From assembly GCF_018598185.1 (NCBI RefSeq), contig NZ_JAHESC010000010.1:62001-126000 (forward strand): 64,000 bases of DNA, written 5' to 3'. A program made the position numbers and the translations under genes. Below are positions 25,662 through 34,435 of this stretch, in pieces. Origin of the DNA: Dawidia soli (GTDB lineage Bacteria > Bacteroidota > Bacteroidia > Cytophagales > Cyclobacteriaceae). The notes under the pieces are model-generated. The model saw nothing but the letters and a program-made list of their open reading frames with translations, was not told the DNA's origin and did not search any database. Every line of letters starts with the position of its first letter. Within the stretch, counting starts at the first letter, position 1.

Positions 25662-26579
25662 ATGGACACACCAAATCGCACACAAAAAAAAGTCACCCTT
25701 TTAGTTATGGCCGCCGGCATGGGAAGCCGCTATGGGGGCATTAAACAGATAGACGGGTTTGGTCCCAGCGGCGAAACCATCATGGATTATTCCCTTTTTG
25801 ATGCTGTACGGGCGGGTTTTACAAAGGTCGTATTTATCGTGCGTGACGAGATCCTCGAAACGGTGAAGGAGAAGTTCCTGCCAAAACTGCAAGGCAAGGT
25901 AGCGGTTGAATTTGTTGTACAGTCCATCGATAAGCTCATCCCTGCTTCTTATGATATTACCGAGCGCACCAAGCCCTGGGGCACAGGCCATGCGTTGCTG
26001 TGTGCCAAGGATGTCATTCAGGAGCCGTTCGTGGCGATCAATGCCGACGACTTTTATGGCAAGGAGGCTTTCGCTTCTGTTGCCCATTATTTCAAGAACG
26101 ACACGACCGGGGCACACGCCATGGTAGGCTTTACCTTGAGCAATGTATTGTCCGAGCACGGCAGCGTATCGCGTGGTGTAGGCGAGCAGGATGCCGAGGG
26201 CTACCTGCAGTCGGTCGTGGAGCGCACGACTATTGTGACCGAGCAGGGTAAGGTTATTTCGAAGGAAGCCTCCGGCGACCGCGTGCTGGATCCGTCGGCA
26301 CCGACGTCGATGAACTTCTGGGGCTTTCACCCATCGGTGTTTGCGCTGGCCTCGTCGATGTTCGACGACTTTCTGAAAGAAAATCATCAGAACCTCAAGT
26401 CCGAGTTTTATATACCGCTGATCGTAAACGAGCTGATCCACCGTGGTCTGGGCAAAGTGAAGGTACTGGGCGGCGGCAACATCTGGTTTGGCGTTACCTA
26501 TAAAGAGGACAAAGAAGAAGTGTCGTCCAAGATCCGGGCGCTGATCGCAAAAGGCGAGTATCCTGAAAAGCTCTGGTAA
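25662..26579 (+). CDS. Sugar nucleotidyltransferase
   Basis: This 305-residue protein has the nucleotidyltransferase signature LLVMAAGMGSRYGGIKQIDG at about 12-31, a sugar-1-phosphate-type core (TKPWGTGHALLCAKDVI, FVAINADDFYGKEAF) and a C-terminal GVTYKEDKEEV segment. It probably joins a nucleotide to a sugar phosphate, but neither substrate can be fixed from sequence. It is divergent from the FucP-like transporter and ends 3 bp from the end of the convergent manC-like gene. Confidence 0.85.
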   Translation: MDTPNRTQKKVTLLVMAAGMGSRYGGIKQIDGFGPSGETIMDYSLFDAVRAGFTKVVFIVRDEILETVKEKFLPKLQGKVAVEFVVQSIDKLIPASYDITERTKPWGTGHALLCAKDVIQEPFVAINADDFYGKEAFASVAHYFKNDTTGAHAMVGFTLSNVLSEHGSVSRGVGEQDAEGYLQSVVERTTIVTEQGKVISKEASGDRVLDPSAPTSMNFWGFHPSVFALASSMFDDFLKENHQNLKSEFYIPLIVNELIHRGLGKVKVLGGGNIWFGVTYKEDKEEVSSKIRALIAKGEYPEKLW

Positions 26580-26582
26580 GGC

Positions 26583-27662
26583 TTATAAGTAATCGTTCGC
26601 GTTCGGGCGGGCTTTCAAGTCATTGACAAACCGCCTGAACTGCTCTTCCTTATCTTTCTCACACACGATCACCACGTTGCCGAACTCGCCGACGAGGTAG
26701 CCGTTCAATCCCTGTACAACGATCAGCTTATCGGGCGAGCCCTTGACGATACAGTTGCGGGTGTCGTACACCTGGGCATTGGCGCTGATGACGTTGTTGT
26801 TCTCGTCTTTGGGCGAGATGTCGTGTATCGATCCCCACGATCCCAGGTCGCTCCAGGTAAAGTTGCCTAAGCATACGTAGACGTTGGTGGCTTTCTCCAT
26901 GACGCCGTAGTCGATGGAGATGCTTTTGCATTGGGAGTAGGCGCTGAGGATGGCGTCCTTTTCGCCGGGTGTATCGAGGCGGGGCTTTACGCCTTCGTCA
27001 AACACTTCCGACATTTCTGGCAGGTGCTCGTGGAAGGCCTCCAGGATGGCTTGCACCCCCCAGATAAAGATGCCGGAGTTCCACACGAAGTCGCCGCTTT
27101 CAATGAATTTCTTGGCGAGCGACAGCTCGGGTTTTTCGGTAAAGGTCTTTACCTTTTTGGCGAAGGCCTTTTCGGTGTGATATTGTATGTAGCCATATCC
27201 CGTTTCGGGACGGGTGGGGGTAATGCCGAGGGTAATGAGCTTGTCTTGTACGCGGGCCTGATCGGCGGCCTTGCGGATGACATCCTGAAACTCTTGTTCT
27301 TTGAGGATGAGGTGATCGGAGGGGGTGACCATGATCACAGCTTCGCTGTTGCGTTTGGCGATCTTATAGCTGGCGTATGCAATGCAGCAGGCGGTGTTCT
27401 TCCGCATGGGCTCGGTCAGGACCTGGTCATCGCCCAGACCCGGCAGTTGTTGTCGTACGAGGGCGGCGTGCTCTTCATGTGTGACGACAAATATGTTCTC
27501 CTGGGGGCAGATCGGCAGGAAACGCTCAAACGTGGATTGAAGTAAGGTTTTTCCTGTACCGAGTACGTCTAAGAATTGCTTGGGTTTGGAATTACGGCTA
27601 TATGGCCAAAAGCGAACGCCTACGCCACCGGCCATGAGGACAACATACAGATTTCGATTCAT
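26583..27662 (-). CDS. manC: Mannose-1-phosphate guanylyltransferase
   Basis: This 359-residue single-domain enzyme makes GDP-mannose from GTP and mannose-1-phosphate. Motifs are VLMAGGVGVRFWPYSRNSKP and KQFLDVL near the N-terminus, VTPSDHLI, ETGYGYIQY, the FTEKPELSLAKKFIESGDF segment and WNSGIFIW. It lacks the C-terminal isomerase domain of bifunctional ManC/AlgA enzymes. It lies 74 bp downstream of kdsD on the same strand, which fits joint supply of activated sugars for surface glycans such as those of the locus at the end of the window. Confidence 0.9.
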   Translation of the reverse strand: MNRNLYVVLMAGGVGVRFWPYSRNSKPKQFLDVLGTGKTLLQSTFERFLPICPQENIFVVTHEEHAALVRQQLPGLGDDQVLTEPMRKNTACCIAYASYKIAKRNSEAVIMVTPSDHLILKEQEFQDVIRKAADQARVQDKLITLGITPTRPETGYGYIQYHTEKAFAKKVKTFTEKPELSLAKKFIESGDFVWNSGIFIWGVQAILEAFHEHLPEMSEVFDEGVKPRLDTPGEKDAILSAYSQCKSISIDYGVMEKATNVYVCLGNFTWSDLGSWGSIHDISPKDENNNVISANAQVYDTRNCIVKGSPDKLIVVQGLNGYLVGEFGNVVIVCEKDKEEQFRRFVNDLKARPNANDYL

Positions 27663-27736
27663 TTAAGTTTTTTGTCGATAAGACGTTTTACAAAAGACGT
27701 TAGATGCAGAATTTTATAAAAGACTTTTCTGGTTTT

Positions 27737-28747
27737 TTAAACGATTCCTTCCTTCAGCAGATCGTGCAGGTGAATAAAGCCGGCCACTTTGTTGCCTTCG
27801 AGCACAACCAATTGGGTAATATTATTGGCCTGCATTTGATGTAAGGCTTTGACGGCAAATTCATCTTTTTCGATCCTTTTGGGATTAGGGCTCATAATGT
27901 CGGCGGCCTGGAGGTGGGCAAGCTGGGTGAGGTCACTGCTCTTTTCGAGCATGCGTCGCAAGTCGCCGTCGGTAATGATGCCCAGGAGGTTGCGATCGGT
28001 GTCAACGACAGCGGTACAACCTAGTCTTTTTGACGAGATTTCCATGATAACATCTTTCAACGGCGATTCGGGACCTACCAGCGGTAACTGGTTGTTGATA
28101 TAGATGTCGGAGACCTTGAGGTATAATTGTTTGCCCAGGGATCCACCGGGGTGGAACTCGGCAAAGTCTTTGCTGCTAAAATTGCGAAGCTCGAGCAAGC
28201 ATACGGCCAGCGCATCGCCCATGGCCATGTGGGCGGTGGTGCTGGTGGTCGGCGCCAGGTTGTTGGGGCACGCTTCCTCCGCAATCGTTGCATTGAGTAT
28301 AAAATCGGCTTGCTGTGCTAAATATGAATTTGTATTGCTCACAAGGGCAACAAGCTTTGATCCTCTGCGTTTCAATAACGGAATTAGTACTTTGACTTCC
28401 GGGGTGTTGCCACTTTTGGAAATGCAAATGACGATGTCCTGTTTTTGGATCATGCCAAGATCGCCATGTATAGCATCTGCGGCGTGCATAAACAGCGCCG
28501 GGGTTCCGGTAGAGTTCAACGTAGCAACAATTTTATTGGCAATGATGGCACTTTTGCCAACGCCTGTAATGACAACCCGCCCGCTGGCAGAATAAATTTC
28601 GTTCACGCAGGCTTCGAAGCTATCGTCAATAAAATTGGTGAGTTTCTGAATTGCTAAGGATTCGTTTATTAATACCTCCTGTGCAATTTTTTTGATATTT
28701 TTTCCTAAATTCAATGCCTTTTCAAAATTATCTTTGTCTGTGGACAA
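27737..28747 (-). CDS. kdsD: Arabinose-5-phosphate isomerase (KdsD/KpsF family)
   Basis: This protein of up to 336 residues has an SIS domain (about 45-175, VVITGVGKSAIIANKIVATL, FMHAADAIHGDLGMI, ISKSGNTPEV) and two CBS domains (about 210-330). It makes the Kdo precursor for lipopolysaccharide. The start is uncertain because the frame has no early ATG. A TTG at 28747 lies inside the promoter palindrome, whereas a TTG at 28714 gives a 325-residue product that begins LNLGKNIKKIAQ, which fits family starts and the predicted transcript better. Confidence 0.9.
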   Translation of the reverse strand: MSTDKDNFEKALNLGKNIKKIAQEVLINESLAIQKLTNFIDDSFEACVNEIYSASGRVVITGVGKSAIIANKIVATLNSTGTPALFMHAADAIHGDLGMIQKQDIVICISKSGNTPEVKVLIPLLKRRGSKLVALVSNTNSYLAQQADFILNATIAEEACPNNLAPTTSTTAHMAMGDALAVCLLELRNFSSKDFAEFHPGGSLGKQLYLKVSDIYINNQLPLVGPESPLKDVIMEISSKRLGCTAVVDTDRNLLGIITDGDLRRMLEKSSDLTQLAHLQAADIMSPNPKRIEKDEFAVKALHQMQANNITQLVVLEGNKVAGFIHLHDLLKEGIV

Positions 28748-28752
28748 AGATA
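28729..28752. promoter_or_regulatory. Inverted-repeat back-to-back promoter between kdsD and recQ
   Basis: TATCTTTGTC and its exact reverse complement GACAAAGATA are separated by TGTG. Each arm contains TATCTTTG, a perfect match to the Bacteroidota -7 element TAnnTTTG, one facing recQ and the other kdsD. The predicted starts lie about 25 nt before the recQ ATG and about 24 nt before the TTG at 28714. No clear -33 TTG is visible on either side. The repeat could also bind a symmetric regulator. Confidence 0.55.
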
Positions 28753-28768
28753 TAACTTATCAGACGAA

Positions 28769-30961
28769 ATGATGTTGGTAGAAGAGAAAGATGCGCTAAA
28801 AGAAAGACTCAAAGAAATATTCGGGTACAGCCAGTTCAGAGGTAATCAGGAGACGATTATCCGCAATCTGCTGGATGGTAGAAATACATTTGTCATCATG
28901 CCTACGGGCGCTGGTAAGTCGTTGTGCTATCAGTTGCCGGCCATGATGAAAGACGGGCTTGCCATTGTTATATCGCCGCTCATCGCACTCATGAAGAACC
29001 AGGTGGATCAAATGAATGCGTATGGTGTAAACGCCCGCTTCTTAAACTCTACACTCAGCAAGAGTGAGATCACGCGACTGAAGAAAGATTGTATGAACGG
29101 CAACGTAAAACTGTTATACGTTGCGCCCGAGTCGCTGAACAAAGAAGAGACGATCGAGTTCCTCAAGAAAGTAAATGTAGCCTTTGTCGCGATCGATGAA
29201 GCGCACTGTATATCCGAATGGGGCCACGACTTCCGCCCGGAGTATCGCCGCATTAAGAACATGATCCAGAACCTGGGCGACATGCCGGTGATCGCATTGA
29301 CCGCGACGGCTACGCCGAAGGTACAGATCGATATCCAGAAGAACCTGCAGATGGAAGAGGCCGATGTGTTTATCTCTTCCTTCAACCGCAAGAACCTGTT
29401 CTACGAGGTTCGTCCGAAAAAAGAGACGAAGAAACAGCTGATCAAATTCCTGAAGGATAACAAAGGCAAGTCCGGTGTGATCTATTGCCTCAGCCGTAAA
29501 AAGGTAGAGGAGATCGCCCAGCTGCTGAATGTAAACGGCTTTAAAGCTGCTCCGTACCATGCCGGCCTCGATCCGGATGTGCGGATGAAGAACCAGGACG
29601 ACTTCCTGAACGAAGAAGTGGATATCATCGTGGCCACCATCGCCTTCGGCATGGGGATCGATAAGCCCGATGTTCGCTTTGTCGTGCACTACGACGTGCC
29701 GAAGTCGCTGGAAGGTTATTACCAGGAGACGGGCCGCGGTGGCCGTGACGGCCTGGAAGGGCACTGCCTGATGTTCTATAGCCACAACGACCTGAACAAG
29801 CTCGAAAAGTTCAATAAAGACAAGCCGGTACAAGAGCGTGAGAACGCACGCATCCTGTTACAGGAAATGGAATACTATGCCGAATCGCCGGTATGCCGCC
29901 GTCGCCAGTTGCTGCACTACTTCGGCGAGGAGTATACGCAGGAGAACTGCGGCATGTGCGACAACTGCGTACACCCGCGCGAGCGTTTTGACGGCACAGA
30001 AGCGGTAAAGCTGGTGCTGCAAGCGGTAAAACAAACCAACGAGCGCTTTGGGTTGAACCACCTGGTGAACGTGATCCGCGGTACGGAAGATGAGTATGTG
30101 AAAAGCTATGGTCACTTCGACCTGGCCGTGTATGGCAAGGGTGGTGACGAGGACATCGACTACTGGAAGTCGGTGATCCGCCAGACGCTGATCTATCAAT
30201 ACCTGGAAAAAGACATCGACAACATCGGTGCGCTGAAAATCTCGCGAAAAGGAGAGGACTTCCTGAAGAAGCCGCATGCGATCGAGCTCGCCCGCGACCA
30301 CGACTTTACCACGGCCGTGGACGAAGAGGAAGAGTCGGCCGAGCGCGTGCCGGTCAACACCAAATCGTACGATGTGAAGTTGTTCGAGATGCTGAAGACC
30401 CTGCGCAAGAAGATCGCCAAGGACAAGAACCTGCCGCCGTATGTGATCTTCCAGGATCCGTCGCTGGAGGAAATGGCGACTACGTACCCGACCACCAAGG
30501 ACGAGCTGGCCCAGGTGAACGGTGTCGGCATGGGCAAGGTGAACAAGTTCGGTCAGGAATTCCTGACGCTTATTCAGCAATTTGTCGACGAGCACGACAT
30601 CGAGACTGCCAACGAGGTGGTGGTGAAGTCGTCGGTGAACAAATCGAAGACCAAGATCCTGATCATCCAGCAGATCGATCGCAAAGTAGACCTGGAGGAG
30701 ATTGCCGAGACCGTGAAGCTGTCGTTCAGCGACATGCTGACAGAGATCGAAAACATCTGCTACTCGGGCACGAAGCTGAACCTGAACTATTACATTGACC
30801 AGGTTCTGGACGAGCACAAACAGGACGACATACACGATTACTTCATGAATACGGATACGGACAGTATGGAGGCCGCCCTGAATGACGATTCTATCGCCGA
30901 CTATTCAGAGGAAGAGATCCGCCTGATGCGCATCAAATTCATGTCGGAATACGCGAACTAA
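28769..30961 (+). CDS. recQ: ATP-dependent DNA helicase RecQ
   Basis: This 730-residue 3'-5' helicase has an N-terminal ATPase with Walker A PTGAGKS (45-51) and DEAH at 143-146, and the conserved motif QETGRGGRDG. The RQC zinc-binding segment contains the Cys set CGMCDNC, and a winged-helix part follows. An HRDC-like region lies at about 535-605 (VIFQDPSLEEMATTYPTTKD), and a long extra C-terminal helical region is present, as in many Bacteroidota RecQ proteins. It acts in recombination repair. It is divergent from kdsD with a very short shared promoter. Confidence 0.96.
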   Translation: MMLVEEKDALKERLKEIFGYSQFRGNQETIIRNLLDGRNTFVIMPTGAGKSLCYQLPAMMKDGLAIVISPLIALMKNQVDQMNAYGVNARFLNSTLSKSEITRLKKDCMNGNVKLLYVAPESLNKEETIEFLKKVNVAFVAIDEAHCISEWGHDFRPEYRRIKNMIQNLGDMPVIALTATATPKVQIDIQKNLQMEEADVFISSFNRKNLFYEVRPKKETKKQLIKFLKDNKGKSGVIYCLSRKKVEEIAQLLNVNGFKAAPYHAGLDPDVRMKNQDDFLNEEVDIIVATIAFGMGIDKPDVRFVVHYDVPKSLEGYYQETGRGGRDGLEGHCLMFYSHNDLNKLEKFNKDKPVQERENARILLQEMEYYAESPVCRRRQLLHYFGEEYTQENCGMCDNCVHPRERFDGTEAVKLVLQAVKQTNERFGLNHLVNVIRGTEDEYVKSYGHFDLAVYGKGGDEDIDYWKSVIRQTLIYQYLEKDIDNIGALKISRKGEDFLKKPHAIELARDHDFTTAVDEEEESAERVPVNTKSYDVKLFEMLKTLRKKIAKDKNLPPYVIFQDPSLEEMATTYPTTKDELAQVNGVGMGKVNKFGQEFLTLIQQFVDEHDIETANEVVVKSSVNKSKTKILIIQQIDRKVDLEEIAETVKLSFSDMLTEIENICYSGTKLNLNYYIDQVLDEHKQDDIHDYFMNTDTDSMEAALNDDSIADYSEEEIRLMRIKFMSEYAN

Positions 30962-30974
30962 GAAATCCCAGTTG

Positions 30975-31033
30975 CCGGCCGGCCGGTAGGGCACCCTTGT
31001 ATCGGGGCGCTACGGCCGGCCGGATTGTTTTTA
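30975..31033 (+). terminator. Strong GC-rich terminator after recQ
   Basis: A long stem made of CCGGCCGGCCGG and CGGCCGGCCGG, extended by TAG/CTA with one bulged G, is followed by ATTGTTTTT. It lies 14 bp after the recQ stop and just before the purD promoter. Confidence 0.8.
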
Positions 31034-31058
31034 TTACCGGATTTCGCGTCTATCTTTG
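31025..31058 (+). promoter_or_regulatory. Bacteroidota-type promoter for purD
   Basis: TTG at 31025-31027 and TATCTTTG at 31051-31058 (a perfect TAnnTTTG) are separated by 23 bp. The start would fall about 16 nt before the purD ATG, inside or next to the hairpin described next. Confidence 0.55.
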
Positions 31059-31059
31059 A

Positions 31060-31079
31060 GGTTCAACGAGATTTGAACC
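31060..31079 (+). promoter_or_regulatory. Hairpin abutting the purD start codon
   Basis: GGTTCAA and TTGAACC form a perfect 7-bp stem with a CGAGAT loop that ends two bases before the purD ATG. It would cover the ribosome loading region if transcribed, or act as a DNA operator next to the promoter. It is not part of a tRNA. Confidence 0.4.
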
Positions 31080-31080
31080 C

Positions 31081-32367
31081 ATGAATATCCTCATAATTGG
31101 TAACGGCGGCAGGGAGCATGCTTTGGCGTGGAAGATCCGTCAAAGCCCGCGGTGCAGCAAGCTGTTTGTGGCCCCCGGCAACCCCGGCACGGCCCAGGTA
31201 GCGGAGAATGTGCCTATTGCAGCCGATGACTTTTCTAAACTTGGCGAGTTTTGCATCGCCCAATCCATCAGTCTGCTGGTGGTCGGCCCCGAGGCCCCGC
31301 TGGTAAAAGGCATCCGCGACTATTTCGAGCAAGACGCAGCGCTGAAACATATCCTGATCGTAGGCCCCGGCAAAGTGGGTGCCCAGCTGGAGGGGAGCAA
31401 GGATTTTTCCAAGCAGTTTATGGTGCGGAATGGCATCCCTACCGCCAAGGCCCGCACGTTTATGGCCGCCGAACTGGACCAGGCCATGGATTATATCAGC
31501 ACGTGTAAGCCCCCGATCGTTTTAAAGGCCGACGGCCTGGCAGCGGGTAAGGGTGTGATCATCAGCCTGAGCCAGACTGAAGCGAAGGCGGTGATCAAAG
31601 ACATGCTGGTAAACAAGAAGTTCGGAGAGGCCAGCGCCAAGGTGCTGATCGAAGAGTTCCTGAACGGCATCGAGGTGTCGGTATTTGTTTTGACCGACGG
31701 CAAAGATTATGTCATCCTGCCAGAGGCAAAGGACTATAAGCGTATCGGCGACGGCGATACCGGTCCGAACACGGGCGGTATGGGTGCTGTGTCGCCGGTG
31801 GTGTTTGCTACCCCGACCTTTATGAAGCGGGTAGAAGACGAGGTAGTAAAACCTACTATTGCCGGACTTCAAAAAGATGGTATTGATTATAAAGGATTTA
31901 TATTCGTAGGGATAATGAATGTGGGGGGTACGCCCTATGTTATCGAGTATAACGCCCGCATGGGCGATCCCGAGACGCAGGCCGTGATGCCCCGGATCAA
32001 GAGCGACCTGGTGGACCTGCTGGTGGCCGTGGGCGAAGGCTCGCTGCAAGGCAAGACCATCGAGATCGATCCGGACCACGCCGTGACGATCGCACTGGTG
32101 TCGGGCGGCTACCCGGGCGACTACGAAAAAGGCAAGGTGATTGGCGGGCTGGGTAGTTATGAGCCTACGCTGGTCTTCCATGCCGGAACCCGGCAGCAAC
32201 AGGACAAGGTCGTGACCGAAGGCGGGCGTGTGCTGGCCGTGTCGGGCAAGGGATCGTCGCTGGAGGATGCTCGTGCAAAGGCCTACGCAGTGGCCGGTCA
32301 GATTCAATGGGATGGCCTGTACTTCCGGAAGGATATCGGCCAGGATTTGTTGAACTTTAAAATATAA
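31081..32367 (+). CDS. purD: Phosphoribosylamine-glycine ligase
   Basis: This 428-residue ATP-grasp enzyme catalyses the second step of purine synthesis. Motifs are MNILIIGNGGREHALAWKIR at the N-terminus, GSKDFSKQFM, LKADGLAAGKGVII, the ATP-grasp segment LIEEFLNGIEVSVF, GDTGPNTGGMGAVSP and EYNARMGDPETQAVMP. Length and all key motifs are intact. The ricT-like gene begins 5 bp downstream, and gldH overlaps that, so purD, ricT and gldH are probably co-transcribed from the promoter at 31025. Confidence 0.97.
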   Translation: MNILIIGNGGREHALAWKIRQSPRCSKLFVAPGNPGTAQVAENVPIAADDFSKLGEFCIAQSISLLVVGPEAPLVKGIRDYFEQDAALKHILIVGPGKVGAQLEGSKDFSKQFMVRNGIPTAKARTFMAAELDQAMDYISTCKPPIVLKADGLAAGKGVIISLSQTEAKAVIKDMLVNKKFGEASAKVLIEEFLNGIEVSVFVLTDGKDYVILPEAKDYKRIGDGDTGPNTGGMGAVSPVVFATPTFMKRVEDEVVKPTIAGLQKDGIDYKGFIFVGIMNVGGTPYVIEYNARMGDPETQAVMPRIKSDLVDLLVAVGEGSLQGKTIEIDPDHAVTIALVSGGYPGDYEKGKVIGGLGSYEPTLVFHAGTRQQQDKVVTEGGRVLAVSGKGSSLEDARAKAYAVAGQIQWDGLYFRKDIGQDLLNFKI

Positions 32368-32372
32368 CCACT

Positions 32373-33857
32373 ATGGGATGTTCCTGTGGAACCAAGAGCA
32401 AGGACGGCAAAGTCGCCGGCTGCCAGAACAACGGCGCCTGCGAGACCGGCGGCTGTAATAAGATGAATGTATTTGACTGGCTGTCGAACATGGACATGCC
32501 GGTAGAAGATAAATTTGCGATCGTCGAAGTACGCTTCAAGAACGGCCGTAAGGAGTTCTTTCGCAATGTTGACAAACTGCTGCTGACCACCGGCGACGCC
32601 GTGGTCGTAGAAGTTCCCAACGGCCACCACATCGGCCATGTATCGCTGCAGGGCGAGCTGGTGCGGTTGCAGATGCAAAAGAAGAAGATCGCCAACGACG
32701 GCGAGATCAAAAAGATATACCGCCTGGCCCACCAGAAGGACCTCGAGAAATTCGAAGAGGTAAAAAAACGCGAGCTGCCTACCCTGTATCGTACGCGCGA
32801 GATCATTCGCGACCTGAAACTGGAAATGAAACTGTCGGATATTGAATACCAGGCCGACAACATCAAGGCTACGTTCTTTTATTCGGCCGACGACCGCGTT
32901 GACTTTCGCGAGCTGATCAAAATACTGGCCGGCGAGTTTAAGATCCGCGTGGAGATGCGGCAGATCAGCCTGCGCCAGGAAGCGGGCCGCCTCGGCGGCA
33001 TCGGTGTCTGCGGCCGCGAGCTGTGCTGCTCGACGTGGCTGAGCGATTTCAAGAACGTGGCGACCAGCGCCGCGCGCTATCAAAACCTGTCACTGAACCC
33101 CAGCAAGCTTTCCGGGCAGTGCGGACGCCTGAAGTGCTGTCTGAACTACGAGTTGGAAACCTATATGGACGCGCTGGAAGATATACCCAAGATCGAAGCG
33201 CCGCTGCTGACCGAGAAGGGCGAAGCCACGCTGCAGAAGACGGATATCTTCCGCAAGATCATGTGGTTTGGCTTCAAGGAAGAAAATACCTGGTACCCGC
33301 TCAACATCGAGCGCGTGAACCACATCCTGCGGATGAACCGCGAGGGCAAACGCCCTGCGACACTGGACATCGACATAGTCGAGGAGAAGGTGACCACCGG
33401 GCCGCTGAACAGCGACCTGGACCAGATGGACAAGAAGTTCAAGAACAAGTCGCGCAACAAGAAGAAAAAGAAGAAACCCCACGGCGGTGGTCACGGAGGC
33501 GGAAATGCCAACGCTCAGGCTGCAGGTGCCGAAGGTACAGCACCAGCGAAAGAAGTGCACAATGCGCCGGGCGACCAGGCGCACGTCGGAGGGCGGCCGC
33601 AACAGCAACAACGAAATACGGGCGGCGGTGGCAACAGACAGCAGCAGAATAATCCGCAGAACCGTCAGGGCCAGGGTCAGAATCGTGGTAACCGCGAGCA
33701 GCGTGGCGGTGGTGGCGGCGAAGGTGGTGGCGGCAACCGCGAAGGGCGGAACCGAAACCGTAACCGTGGAAATCGCGACAACCGCGGTGGCGGTCAAAAC
33801 CGTGAGAACCGCGGCGAAAGAGATGGTCAAACGCCCAAACCCGAGAATCCGCAATGA
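32373..33857 (+). CDS. ricT: RicT-like PSP1-domain iron-sulfur protein with long low-complexity tail
   Basis: This 494-residue protein has a Cys-rich start (MGCSCG, CQNNGACETGGC). A PSP1 domain covers about 90-180 and contains EVKKRELPTLYRTREI. The conserved Cys pairs lie in CGRELCCSTWL and CGRLKCCLNYE. In B. subtilis RicT (YaaT) joins RicA and RicF in a [4Fe-4S] complex that affects RNA maturation. The last 140 residues are unusual: a Lys-rich patch, then Gly/Asn/Gln/Arg repeats with several RGG and RNRGNR motifs, suggesting RNA contact or phase behaviour. The gldH start overlaps the stop by 4 bp. Confidence 0.88.
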   Translation: MGCSCGTKSKDGKVAGCQNNGACETGGCNKMNVFDWLSNMDMPVEDKFAIVEVRFKNGRKEFFRNVDKLLLTTGDAVVVEVPNGHHIGHVSLQGELVRLQMQKKKIANDGEIKKIYRLAHQKDLEKFEEVKKRELPTLYRTREIIRDLKLEMKLSDIEYQADNIKATFFYSADDRVDFRELIKILAGEFKIRVEMRQISLRQEAGRLGGIGVCGRELCCSTWLSDFKNVATSAARYQNLSLNPSKLSGQCGRLKCCLNYELETYMDALEDIPKIEAPLLTEKGEATLQKTDIFRKIMWFGFKEENTWYPLNIERVNHILRMNREGKRPATLDIDIVEEKVTTGPLNSDLDQMDKKFKNKSRNKKKKKKPHGGGHGGGNANAQAAGAEGTAPAKEVHNAPGDQAHVGGRPQQQQRNTGGGGNRQQQNNPQNRQGQGQNRGNREQRGGGGGEGGGGNREGRNRNRNRGNRDNRGGGQNRENRGERDGQTPKPENPQ

Positions 33858-34342
33858 GCGTGAGAGCTGTATGGATGATCGTTGCAGGACTGCTGGTGGT
33901 GGCCTGTGGTGACGATAACCGCGTTTATGAAAAGTATGTAGACTTTGAGGACCGTCACTGGCTCGTGTCGGAGAAGCCGGAATTTGAATTTGATATACAC
34001 GATCCGCAGGCGCGGTATGATATTATCGGAAACATCCGGAATGAAGTGTCATACCCGTGGTCGAGGATCTTTATTACGTATTATCTACAGGACTCTACGG
34101 GCACACAGCTGCATAAGAACTTGCTCGGCAATTATTTGTTCGACGCCAAGTCGGGCAAGCCCCTGGGGACCAGCGGGCTGGGGGATATTTATGATCACCA
34201 GTTGGTGCTGCTCAGTAACTATCAGTTTCCCAAGGCTGGAAGGTATACGGTCAGGCTCGAGCAATTTATGCGGAAGGATACACTCGACGGGGTGTTGGCC
34301 GTGGGACTGCGCGTAGAGAAGATTGTGCCAGGGGAACAGTAA
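33854..34342 (+). CDS. gldH: Gliding motility lipoprotein GldH
   Basis: This 162-residue lipoprotein has an N-terminal hydrophobic stretch and lipobox ending VVAC (Cys18). The GldH-like features are VYEKYVDFEDRHWLVSEKPE, YDIIGNIRNEVSYPWSRIFI and GTSGLGDIYDHQLVLLSNYQ. GldH is needed for gliding in Flavobacterium johnsoniae and is linked to the type IX secretion system. Its pairing with the PSP1 gene is a recurrent Bacteroidota arrangement. Translation is coupled to the upstream gene through ATGA. Confidence 0.9.
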   Translation: MSVRAVWMIVAGLLVVACGDDNRVYEKYVDFEDRHWLVSEKPEFEFDIHDPQARYDIIGNIRNEVSYPWSRIFITYYLQDSTGTQLHKNLLGNYLFDAKSGKPLGTSGLGDIYDHQLVLLSNYQFPKAGRYTVRLEQFMRKDTLDGVLAVGLRVEKIVPGEQ

Positions 34343-34362
34343 TTTGATGCACGATATAGTAT

Positions 34363-34393
34363 AAAAGGCGGGATGAATGTCCCGCCTTTTTTT
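34363..34393. terminator. Bidirectional terminator between gldH and hom
   Basis: A perfect 11-bp stem (AAAAGGCGGGA / TCCCGCCTTTT) with a TGAATG loop is flanked by T runs in both directions. It can end both the purD-ricT-gldH and the metY-metX-hom transcripts. Confidence 0.92.
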
Positions 34394-34435
34394 GTGCGTC
34401 TGGTGTCGGTGTCCCGCCGGGGGGCGGGGCAGAGA

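Noticed and set aside
31060-31079. tRNA T-arm or tRNA gene next to purD
   Set aside because: The TTCAA-like repeat resembles a T-arm on the minus strand, but no acceptor stem, D-arm or anticodon arm surrounds it.
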